Assembly: GCA_914767715.1 (NCBI GenBank)
Contig: OU612073.1
Location: forward strand, 12,092,001 to 12,152,000
Length of the DNA: 60,000 nt
Reading direction: 5' to 3'
From: Membranipora membranacea
Taxonomy: Eukaryota > Bryozoa > Gymnolaemata > Cheilostomatida > Membraniporidae
How positions within the stretch are numbered: position 1 is the first letter of the stretch; every line of letters starts with the position of its first letter. Below are positions 1-12,000 of this stretch, piece after piece. The translations under genes and the position numbers were made by a program. The notes below the pieces were generated by a model. It was not told where the DNA came from, did no database searches, and saw only the letters and a list, made by a program, of their open reading frames with translations.

Positions 1-2228
1 TGAAGACCCCAATATATACCTTGCTACACTTACAAGTCAAATATAAGTTCAGGAAGTATAGTATCCTGCGTTCAGTTTAGTCAAGCTTTATCTAATTAAA
101 ACATGTCACTTTAAAAATGAAGTGCCATAAGAGTACTATCAGCTAAATTTAAACCTTAACATGAAGCTCACCTGTTTAAAATGTCATGTTATAATTATAT
201 GTTCAGAGAACTAGAAATACACACTAGCAGTACAAAGGTGATGACGTTGTTCGCGGATATAACTACCTTGTTCTAAAAGCTAATACAATATTTGCACTCT
301 TTTGCTTGATACTATGGTTGGAAATTTTTGTTTGATTTTTCATAATTAAACCCTAGTAAAATGTTAGCTGATGTTTTGATATTTGATGAAAAGTTTATTA
401 AAAATATGCACGCCATCGCTGCCTATGCTTGAGAATAATGATCATTTATGTTTGCGTAGATAAACTATTATTTCGTAATAGCGTGAAAAGATAATACATT
501 TGCAAATAACCAATATCTAGAATGAGTATCAAAGCTTTGAAATACAGTTGTCATAATATTCAGGACAGCGATAACGCGAATAGCTTGATAATTCAATGTA
601 AAGTTCAAGCAAGTTTTTAACCAGTTACAATCCATTTATGCCCCACTGACAGAAGTTATTTACGAACTTTCTCATCATCCCGTCATAATTCAATGTCCGT
701 ATTATTTTTCCAAGACAACAGTACTTACATCTTGTGACATTTTGTGATTTTCTTTTTACCCACTGCGAAAATTTCAATCAATCTCTTCTTCCAAAATATG
801 TGAATGTGAGATCTTTCTTCACCAGTGCTCGCAACTCAAATAATTGGACATTTCTCTAATTTCAATTTATGAACAACAAATTTATATGAAATTATGATAA
901 AAATTTTGATTGCTGCCCTAGGCCTTATTTAGCAGAAGAATTTCCATTTCCAACTGCATTTTATTTTTGAAGGTATGCGTAAGGATATTATATATCTTGT
1001 TTCTGTTTTTAATTCCCAAGATTATGATTGGAAATTAATTTTGGTTTCATTGCAAAGTTATTTCAAACTGTTTGCAAAGTCTTATCCATAAAGTCACGAA
1101 CTTCAGAAATGTGAGCTGAATCATTACATTATAACTAAAAATTGAGCAAGCCCTCAATGATACCACATTTGTGTCTAGAGAGGTAGTTGTCAGCCCATGT
1201 CTGCGAGGAAGGCAACTCTTACTTCATCTAGTAGAGCTACGTAAAGTCCAGCCTAGTTACGATGATACTTTAAGTACTGCTGAACTATGATACATTTTGA
1301 TTGGAATTTTGGCACCTGGCATTGAGTTGGTGTTTTTATAATGCGGCAGATGTGTTCCCGCCCACCCGCAAAAGTAGTCAATGGAAAATAATTTGCTGCT
1401 TAGCGTGTTTAAACAGTGGTGGTATTCAAACTTGGCAACACTTTCAACCAAGACTCTATAACCGATTGAGACGGCCTGGTCACCTCTTAATTAGTGTTTC
1501 TGTTCTGCGTTAGCATTGATATGCTTAAAATATTTTCTTGCTCTTGTATCTTATAGCGCAATAGAGCAATATGAAATTTGCACTCAGTTGCTAACAATGA
1601 CAAAGTAGGGTAAGTTGCATCCATAATCAGTATCTTTCCTCACATCACAATAAAATTAAATATTCCGAGTCTCACACTCACAATTTTGTACCCTAATAGT
1701 AACAGCTCAGTGGCGGATTAAATTGGGAGACCGTCTATTTGGGAGAAAGCTCAGCTCAAAGCTTCATTGGTAATAATAATTATAAATCTTTTATCAACTA
1801 ATATTATAATGAGGAGGCCCTGACAGGAAGTTTTCTTTACTAATTCCCGCTCTCTTAAGTGAGGGTATTGCTCTTGTTCCATCTTGCTCCAATGGCTCAC
1901 TCTAAATCCACCACTTTTTCTAAATCATCCACTTCCCTCTCCTAATTCCTTACTCCTGCACCTGACTGGTCATTCTAACAATGAATACAACTTAAGTACT
2001 CCGGTTCATTGATATACTTGCCTTATATTTATACACAAGAGTCATAATGATTGCAGGGGTTTTCATATCTCATTATATTTGAGGGTTGTACACACACGGT
2101 GTACACATAAAATAGCTCCGATCCTATATAAAATTACAAGCTGATATACATTATAACATCAAAGCTCCTAGTCTGCAATCCAAACAAATCGCTGACTATA
2201 TCATTCTAATTTGTGAACTTGTGTGTAT
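1..2228. other. Non-coding AT-rich spacer
   Basis: No reading frame here looks coding. The longest open stretches, about 60-70 codons around 1257-1513, overlap on opposite strands, lack codon bias and have no convincing splice borders. No RNA gene or clear repeat was recognised. Confidence 0.5.
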
Positions 2229-2324
2229 ATGTTAGGATTGGAGGCTACGGTATTGGAAGCTAAGAAAGAGATTGAAAAAGAATATGGAGCCGCAGTTTTC
2301 ATCATCAGTCATCGCATAGTCTAG
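2229..2324 (+). CDS. Possible terminal exon of an upstream gene
   Basis: A 31-codon open stretch ends in TAG at 2322-2324. It contains a charged helical run, VLEAKKEIEKEYGAAVF, with purine-first codon usage typical of coding DNA. It can be read from the ATG at 2229, or as a last exon entered after the TTAG at 2231-2234. No other exon of the same gene was found to the left, so the segment is either the end of a gene that starts outside the window or a chance open frame. No family is recognised. Confidence 0.25.
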   Translation: MLGLEATVLEAKKEIEKEYGAAVFIISHRIV

Positions 2325-3090
2325 GACCGTTGCACCTTTAGGCAACATACAGTTCTTATGCTCACAATATTGTATACATGATTGTATAAGCTACTTAGTT
2401 CATTAGATTCATCGGTAAGTTTATGATCAATTACATCCTAACTATACATTGTTGCCGAGCTTGATAGATCAGTCTCCAGCTGCTTGCTACTCTTCAGCAC
2501 TTTCTTTGTCGTTTTTCGATCCAGCATGATGCTATGATTTCGATTAAAAGCTTGTACGGATATCTTCTGAAGGTAGGTTAAAGTTTTAGATGATATTCAC
2601 AGCTTTGAAATTAGCTTTCCGAATACTGCACAGCGATGGTGAAGCTGTTAGGTGCACATATTTGATTGAATGAAAGTAATTACTGAACATGCAGAGAGGT
2701 GTTTGTATCAAAAGTAACACTGTAGTGAATAATTGATTTATATTACAAAGTTGATCATCATTAAATTTAAGTGGTTATAAATTCAGTGCAGGGATTACCA
2801 AACTATGCACTCAGGATTTATTACGATCTTTTTATTTATGGTATCTACTGTCAGGCAACCACATAGTGTTGTAACGGATACTTCACAGTGATATTCCACT
2901 TGTGGCAGTTCAGTTTTGGAGCTTTAATTTAATTAAATTTAAACAATCTTTTAAATCCTTTTAAAATAATAAATTATCTTTGTCACAGCTCACCCTGATA
3001 TTACATTTTAACATAATTTTGTAGTGTGGCATGGCTAGTTGACATCCTATCTTAGGCCTGAAAAGGATAATAAGCTGAGATAAGCTAAAT
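2325..3090. promoter_or_regulatory. 5' flank of the TRIM-like gene
   Basis: AT-rich sequence between the small open frame at 2229 and the first ATG of the TRIM-like gene. It probably contains that gene's promoter and 5' untranslated exon or exons. A possible non-coding exon border is the AAG/GTAGGT at about 2570. No TATA box or initiator could be assigned with confidence. Confidence 0.3.
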
Positions 3091-6000
3091 ATGGATGCGA
3101 CAGCCAAGGATTTTATGAGCGAAGTGAAGGACAACTTCTTGACATGTCAGCTGTGCGGAAAAGACTTTGACAAACCGAAAACGCTGCCTTGCATGCACAC
3201 GTTCTGTTATGACTGCCTCATCAAATACGCAGGTGGGGGCTTTTTTTAAACTTTATTGGCGTCATTATCATTCCTAAGGAATTGCTGTTCATATCGTTGA
3301 GTTTACTTGAGTGGATTATGAGGGCATAGCTTTCGATTTAACATTTGATTTTAATGTAATCCAATATTGCAGACGCATAATTAACAGAGCCCTCTAATTG
3401 AGTGTGTGCACTATCAATTTGTCTATGTCCGTGAATCTGTGACATAAGGATTGTCCCTTTTATGTTGGTACGGGCCATTTGAGCGGCAGTAAACACCATG
3501 TCAGATAGATTTAGATATATGACTCAGTGATTTTGGAGCGAGGCTGGATCGTGTTGCAGGAATCATAGGAGAAGCCTCGTTCAGCTCTAAGAAACCAATA
3601 ATATTAGCAAAGTCACCTACTCCATATAATTGCATCTTTCTCATGTTTTCTATAACTTTAATTTTAGACGACCAAAAAGCTGCAGGTACTATTGGGTAGT
3701 ATTCAATCAGTAACCTACATCTAATGTTAATATTTTTCCTTTCATCCTTCCTCTTTTTAATAACAATCCTCTCTGTTTAACTAATCTGATGTTGGAAAAG
3801 TTTCTGTCACTCTGAAACCCCTTCATGACTCATGTATCTAATCATCAAGTGGTGTTTAATCCTCTTATTTCTTAATCCCCCATTCAGAATAAATTGAAGC
3901 ATGAAGTCTGTATACGAATCTGAACTATTCTTTTATGAGGGTTATTGTTGTCTTCAAATGCACAATAGATCATCTCTTTACAAGTGAGACTCAACTAACA
4001 ATTTTGGTTGATTCTGGAGATGTTGTCAGTTGACACCATGAGTTCTTTATCCCAGAGCTGGAATACTGTCCATGGGCATTATGCTATTGTTGTCTCAAAT
4101 GTCAATGGATTGTAACCTGTTTTGATAAGCTAGTCTTATCAAGCAAGATGTTTTTGGTGTGCACCATTTGTGGTAACAGCATGTTATATCGAGCCATCTC
4201 TACCTGTCTTTTCTCATACCGTAGAGGAGAACAGACAGACATATAGATATTCCACATACTGTAAGCCAATCACATGCCCTGTATGCAGACGACGTACTGA
4301 CATCACCAGAGATGACGTTGCGTCATTACCGGATAACTTTCTTATCTCTAGTTTGGTTGGGATAATTAAAGACAAAGCTGAGGAGAGTACAGCATGCCAG
4401 ATATGTAAGAGAGGCAGACACAAAGGTAAGTGTAGTCAGAGACTTGGAAACTCTTACCCCATCCCCCAACCCCAATCTGTCCAATAGCCCCTCAGACTGG
4501 ATAAGTTGTTGCTAGGGCGTAAGGTAACCCATTTAATCATTCCAAAAGAATTCAGTTTTTTGTCAATCATAAACTATTGACAGAAGGTATTTTTTAGGCT
4601 GAAAAGGGTTGATACCGTAGCAGCAATTATTTTGTAATGTGTTTTGTTTATTTCTCATTAGGTTTTCCTTGAGTCAAAAAGCTTGAGAAAATGTCTCTCA
4701 AAATAGCTCCATCTATCCACAGCCTTTCAAAAAGCAGTGTTTATAGACCCATGTTAAGTTTGTTAGGACTTTTAAGCCCTGTGGAATCAGAAGCGTAAAA
4801 CGATACCAGATTAATAAAAGTTGGCCTCTCGGAAATTGTCATGATTAGCAGCAAAAACGTAACACTCAAAAAAATGTGCCATGTTTACTCTAGGCTTGGA
4901 AGGGGATCATATTTATTTGATAATAAGTTTTCAGACAGGGATTTGTATGTTTTATGGATTACTACCGGTACCTAATGTCAGCAGCTGATTCATAAGTCTG
5001 GCGCCCAACATCAATAGGAGTGTGAATGTTTCTCAATGACGAAATAGGCTTGAAAACTTTTTTCCTCCTCACATTTGAAACAGAATAAGGAAATATTTTG
5101 TAAAATCAACACCTGCATCTCTGATATGAACCGTCATAAGTCTGGCAGCCAACTTCAATAGGAGATATTTCACAATATCAAAATAGCGTGAACAGTTTTT
5201 CTCTGTTATATTTCGTCTTAAAAAATGGAGAGATGATACCGTGAAAATCAACGCCTGCATCTCTGATCTGAACCGTCACATGTGTTACCGAAGGGCAACA
5301 GGTGTAAATGTTATCAAACCTTAGTTCACAGTCTCAAAGTTTAAACCCTACCATTTGCTTTCAAAATATCCCAACTCGGAAATAAGATGCATACTATGTG
5401 TTTAGGTGTTGAACTTGATGTATAGGGCTACATACAATATTCTTTCTTCGGGTGCTAATGAGCTGCAATAATATTATCTCATATTGAGTAATGCTATGCA
5501 CCTGTGAGCAGTTTAAGCTGCCCTAGGCATATGCCCGATTTTTTCTGAGCATTTTGTTATTTGAGTCTTTTTTACACCTACCGTATATTATGAGTATTTT
5601 AGAATCACATTTTACAAACCTATAGGATCTCCCTCTATGACTGCCTTTCTGCAATCATCTGAACTGAATCTGTTGCCGGATTTATTCATCTGTGTGACTT
5701 GCAATCCAGAAAGATAGAGTACAGCTATATGCCAAGGACTGCACTGGTAATAATATATGACAGCGCAGTCACTAGGTTTATGGTCAGAGTTAGGAAAGAG
5801 AGGCCTTTGATATTTGTGAACTCCGGAAAGGTGCTAGCGAATATCAACACCACCCCTGATACAGTTTCAAGATAGAATTTGGGTACTAAAGATCTTCAAA
5901 AAAATATTGTTAGTGAGCAGAGTTGGGATCATGTTTTATTCTATGAAATATTTAACTACAGGTAGGAAGCCGTTGGCTGTTCGGCGATGTCTCGAGTGTA

Positions 6001-9000
6001 ATAAGCAGCTATGTAAGAGATGTGTTACACAGCACCAGGAGACTAAGGTAACACAAGCTCACACATTGTATGACCTGGAGAATACAGAGAGACATATGTG
6101 TGCGGATCATAATACTGAGGCCGTCAGGTTAGTCAGGGGCAGACAATCATGTGTGTAAATCAAGTTATGTTTGGTTTACTATTTGGTCAGCATGAGCAGA
6201 GCAATAAACAAAGGGAGTTCGATGGGCAGAGCCTTTAGCATCATTACTCTGACAAAGGTCAAGGGAGAGGGTTATACAATAATCAGTACATGCCAATTGC
6301 CGTATTTTGGCAAATTTAAAGCTGCTTTTATAACAAGTTGCAGTTCACAACATCTGAAGTTATAAACACATGGCATCTTAACATTTTCGACATTGTAAGG
6401 ATTACTCAGTTATCTTACTCTGTGATGAAGTGTGCCGGCTTGTGTTTCCTGAAACAACAAGTTTACTATTTCTGGGTAAGAGAGGAGGCATAAGGGTATT
6501 TATATTTAGCGAGTACTGACCTTTTAGCCCATAAAACTCTCTAAAAATTGCCCTTAATTAGGTCTTGTGATCCTTTATATATCCATCACAACAAGGCCCA
6601 CACCATTAGAAAACATGTTGTGATCATTAGCCGCCGGTAAACCTTCACTCACTCATTCATTAACTTTAATTTTCAGGTGCACTCAACAAAGTATGCAGCA
6701 CTTTTTTCATCTGAAACTGATTGATCAAATAATATGGATAGTTTTTGACCTTTCCTCTCATATAACTGTCTTGAAATGGCAATCAATGATGGCTCAGCCC
6801 TGATCATCAATGACTTACAGGGCCCAACCAAAGTGCTTAGTAACTACTCGTCATATTTTTCTGATCATGAGCACAGATCTGCGCCAAGTTTTTGGTACTT
6901 TCAATACTGTTTTTGGGGAAATTAGCTCTACTCTATAAACTACCTTTAAATAAAGCACTTCGCTTATTGCTGATAAAAAAGTTCTTTTGGTCGCTTATTA
7001 GAAACTGCTAAAGTTGTGGTTCGATTGAACCCCTCTTTATTTAGGCTATAAAATATAAATTCTTAGTTATATCTTCATGTTTCAGGCCATATAACATTAA
7101 CAAAATTAACAGGTTCAGTAATGTACTGTTATTATGAATTTTTCTCCACTTTCCAGGTTTATATGTAAGACCTGCGCTAAGTGTATCTGTGTCTTCTGTA
7201 CACACACCACACATCAAGGTCATGAGGTCACCTCTATACTGGAGGGCACCGCCAGCTGCCAGCAGGAGATGGAACAGATGGTGGATGACTGTAACCAGAG
7301 GATCGATACCATCAACGGCCAGCTCAAATTTATACACTCATGGGAGACCTCATATCAGCAGACTAGAGAACATATCCTCTCCACTGCTACTGAGTTCCTC
7401 ACACAGGTAGGAGAGAGAAAAAATGGATTTGTTATAAAGGCATGGGGTGATAACTCAACCATACAAAAATATTCAAAAAAATAACACAAAATAGGCAATG
7501 CTTGTAGAAGATTGAGTTATATGAGGCAATACTATAATTGACGTAACTGTTAAACTCAGTTATTTTTCTACTAGACATTTTTTTCCGGAACATAACATAC
7601 CTGCACTACCTGCATTAGACAGTGTTATTATGGCAGCTTTTCATCGCTGCCGCTTCCTTCCCTGAAGCTAAAACATGCTGCTCATTGCTTCGTAATCAAC
7701 GCTGCCAATTATCATGCAATGTTGCATAACATTCAAATGCTACCTCAACATTTGTTAGTTATGATGTTCCACAAATGATTCGTACCTATTTATCAGGCTA
7801 TTATACAATGTGTCTATAATCCAATTGATGCTAAGGTTAGCGCAGTTCCTGGACACAGACATCAGACAAAAATATTTTTCCCTTTGGAGGTTCTATAACT
7901 GATAATTCCCATGATTAGCACTGGAATTTTCGCAAATGAAGACTAGAATTTTCATCCCTAATTTGTTGATTGAATTATTGATAATGATAAGCTGCTTTAA
8001 GTTTGTTCTGGAAATTCTTTAACATATTCTGGTTGTCTATCTTATTCACTGATGAAATAAGGCTCATTATTGTAAGGGATCATAAGCTGCTTGCCTTGGC
8101 TACTCATTCTGTCTCCATCCCGATGGCCACTACCTTCTAATAGAAGCTGTGTAGATTTAAAGAATGTCACACATGACGTCCCTTGCTCGTTTGCCACAAA
8201 TTTCCTCATCTTGTATTTGTGAAGAAGATTCCTGAACCAGTCTCTTGTATTTTCTGCATAAATTCTCTCCCTTACACTGATGTACTTTATCTTAATTTAG
8301 ATTGAGAGCCAGAGACAGGCATTCCTCTCCAAACTGGATGAGATGTTTGGGGCAGGGGTGATGGAAATGCTGAACAAGAAAGATGTGCTCTTAGAGAGCC
8401 TAGATGACCTCTCCAGGTACGCCCACAGGTGTCAGATTGTTTTTTACGTTCGATTCAATTTTTTCTAAAATTATCCATACATTGAGAGGTTGTCATCTCT
8501 TGGTAAAGGATTAATTATTTTGTGTAACTTTATTTCTACCATTCTAATCAAAAATGTACCTCAAAGTCATAATTAAAAGTTTTACTACTCGCATCATTGG
8601 ATATCAGCCTTGTTAGTTTCAGTAAAAATTTTCCCTATCTTGACCATAATTGGTTTGCTATGTACATCCTTTCTAACGATGCTGGTATTCATAAATAATC
8701 AATATCTGTAGATCTGCTTTATTATGATTCCAGCGCCTGTAAATACAAGGATATAATACCAGAAGGTAACAGTATAGAGTCCGTGTTAGTTCAGAGTGAA
8801 CTTCAGAACAAAGTGAAGACATTACTGGACATACCTCTGCCTGTAGCTGGTGATTTTCAGTCTGATATAACTGTCACATTTGAGAAGGGTAAGGTGAATC
8901 AAGTTTTGATTAAAAATATCTGCATTTCAGGCCGTTCCAATTCCAACGCTTTGCTGTCAATTTGAGGGGAGTAACTCTAAATACTGGGAATTTGGATCAA

Positions 9001-12000
9001 ACTTGACCTAAGTAGAATTGTGTTGGGCATAGAGATAACACAGGAGTTTGATTTCCTGGAAATCCTAGGCTTGTAATGCATTGTGGGAATGAAAATATGC
9101 TGATCCAATAATCCACATAACGGCCTTCATTATTTCTCTTACTTGACATGAGTGGTAACGCCAAAATGATGACTATTCCAATCTGCTCTATAGAAATACC
9201 CAAAAATCACGCTTTAATTTTAAAGTCAAACAGTTGGTTAGATAGTACAATGGATACACATATTCTGTAGGATCAGGGTTTGAACATTATTGTTAGTTGA
9301 GTTGTATGCCGTATGGCATATGCTGTATATTTTTGTCAAATTTCTTTCATCATCGCTACAGGTGATTTACTGTTGGGGTCACTTCTGGCTATCAAAGAGG
9401 ATGATGAGGAGAGACAAGAGGAATACTTTGATGGATTTGATGAGAGAGATGGCAGCCGTGCCCGCAGCTGGTGTAGGGGCTGTAGATCTCAGTCTAGATG
9501 TAAATCCCTGCCAGGTAAGTAAGAATTGATCGTCTTATTCTGATTGATTCCATCCTCTCACATTATAGCCTACTGTTAGTGTCTGCAGGGCCAGGGGCAC
9601 TGCACTGCTTAGGAGTCCCCAACAGTAACAGAAATCATCAGTTCTAGTTATTAGAAGATCAAAAGCATGTTTATGGTACTGCCTTTCCTATAATAAGAAG
9701 TAACAACAATTAGATTAAACGTCAATACCTGCAAAATCATCATCTAGATTCTAGAATAACACCATCATTTATATTTCCAGCAGTGAGAAGTCGTGAGATG
9801 CTTGACACTGAGTCAGGTATGACGTCAGATACAGATTTCTCTCTAACAGATGTCTCTCAGCTTGATGTCAACTCATCTCACCAAATGGTACAAATTATGA
9901 ATTAATTATTAGACACACCTTTATTCTATTAACAATCTGAAAATCTAGTATTGAAAAGAATAAATTCTGCTTAATTTTCCTCCCACCTCCTTTTCACTCA
10001 TTTATGTCATCCATTTTAGATATTATAACACTTTCTTGGTGATGGTGTCCATCTGCTGATCAATTCTGCTCTAGATTTAATAACATCTAATACTATGGCT
10101 AGTCATGTCTGTCATTGGCGTTGATCGTCACTTTCGGTTATAAATGCGTGAAGCGCACCCATAATATTTCCCCATAATCTTTTGCATTATAAGAAAGAAA
10201 AACACTATTATGCGGAAAAGCTCATGCTTCTCCTGACAAGCATGTCAAAACAGCCTAGGTCTATTTACACTAGACTGTTTTTTAAAATATATTTTTTGTA
10301 CCAAAAACTTTAATTTTTGTTTCTATATTTTAAGCTATTTGGCGCTGGAGAAACAGAGTATATGATTCCGGCGATCACGTCAGACTTTGGTGTACAAGTA
10401 GACTTTCTCACAGACCAAGATTACCTTCTCGGTAGATCTGAGGATGAGCGAACACACTTTGATATACCTGATGTTGTGCCTCATTCTGTGCAAACAGCGG
10501 ATAACTCCTCACAATACGAGTGCCATTTAACAGTAGATGCCACATCCCAATATGAGCCAGTTGAGCAACCAAAGACCACCCAAGACTCTAACAGCCAATA
10601 TGAGAACAAAACCACTGACTGTGCGATGTCAACGGATGTTATTTTCTATCTTGGTAAAGAATTTGACATTGGACCGCACACTGGAGCTTCTGGTTTCAAC
10701 ACAACTACTAACATTCCCTTTACTTTGGCTCCGTCAGACTCAATCAAGCATGTGACTCCAACAAGGGATTCTGCTTCTCTGACTGATATGCCTTCAGTCT
10801 CGGTTGACGCTGCCACGAATACAAATTCCATCAAACACATTGATGCCTCCATGGCGACAGAAAGTAAAGCTTCGAAAGACATAGCAGTTGATAAATTCAT
10901 TCTGCCATGTTGTGATCAAAACACCCAAACATTTATTGAAACACCATCTGTAGTGACTTGTGAGACGGGGTCTAACACAGAGCTCTCCGAACACGCAGAG
11001 CAAGAAACTCAAACATCTCATGTGGTCAAACAGAAGTCCCGTGGAATCTCAGTGAGACCCACTGTTGCAGAATTTGGTCTTGATGTAAAACCCACGGTTT
11101 CTGATAGTCAGACAACCACAAATGTGCAAGCTATGTGCAATAGTGAATGCCAAACTGATACTACTATTGCTTATGCTCACCAGAGCACAAATACAGAAAC
11201 CGCTCGGACTCAAAGTATAGGTACCACCGCCCATTTGGCTGGGGTAAACAGCTGTACTACAACACAAGATCTCATTGCGTACCGAGGATCTGCCACACAG
11301 ACTCAGAGTGATCAAAGAGATAGCAAGGAGAAATCCTGTAACACAGTCACTATTGAGTCAAAGACAACTTCAGCTGGATTAGACTCTCTTTACTATGGTG
11401 TTTGTGATGTGGGCGTATCAACAGACTCCCCTCCAAAAATGGCTGAAACTTCTATGAATACTGTCAGTGTGCAGAAGTCTGACTCCTGGACAAATCCAGC
11501 TCCAACTCATAGATCATCTAAAGCTTGTGGTACAGAGCAAATCAGAAAAAGAACTGTGGGGCTGTACGTGAGACCCTCGCAAAAAGATGGGTTCTCCATG
11601 ACTGCAACTGTGAAACAAGCGGATAAGGGATGTGGTTGGTCTTGGGCTAAAACTAATGATGTTGGGGTGGGGGCTGCACCAACCTCACAGGATCAATGTG
11701 AAGACACTGTAGGATTGTTAGGCTTCTCTGACAGGGATATCAATACTGATAGTGAGTAGATAGATGCTGTGAATATTTAAATGAGTGGGAATTGTCTTTC
11801 ACTGCAGAATGTTAGCGCAACTCCTATAAATATCTGACATCAATGGCTTTAGATTTTTATAATATAATAATGCCTTTATTGTCAGCAACTACCTGATATT
11901 TAGTACCTTATTTCTCCAAAACTAATACTTCAATCATCCCACTAAGCAAGTCTTTGATGCTGTTTATAAGGCGATGAGGATCTAACCTAACCTGACCTAA

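Noticed and set aside
1301-1513. 70-codon plus-strand frame
   Set aside because: No start context, splice border or homology; an equally long frame lies opposite.
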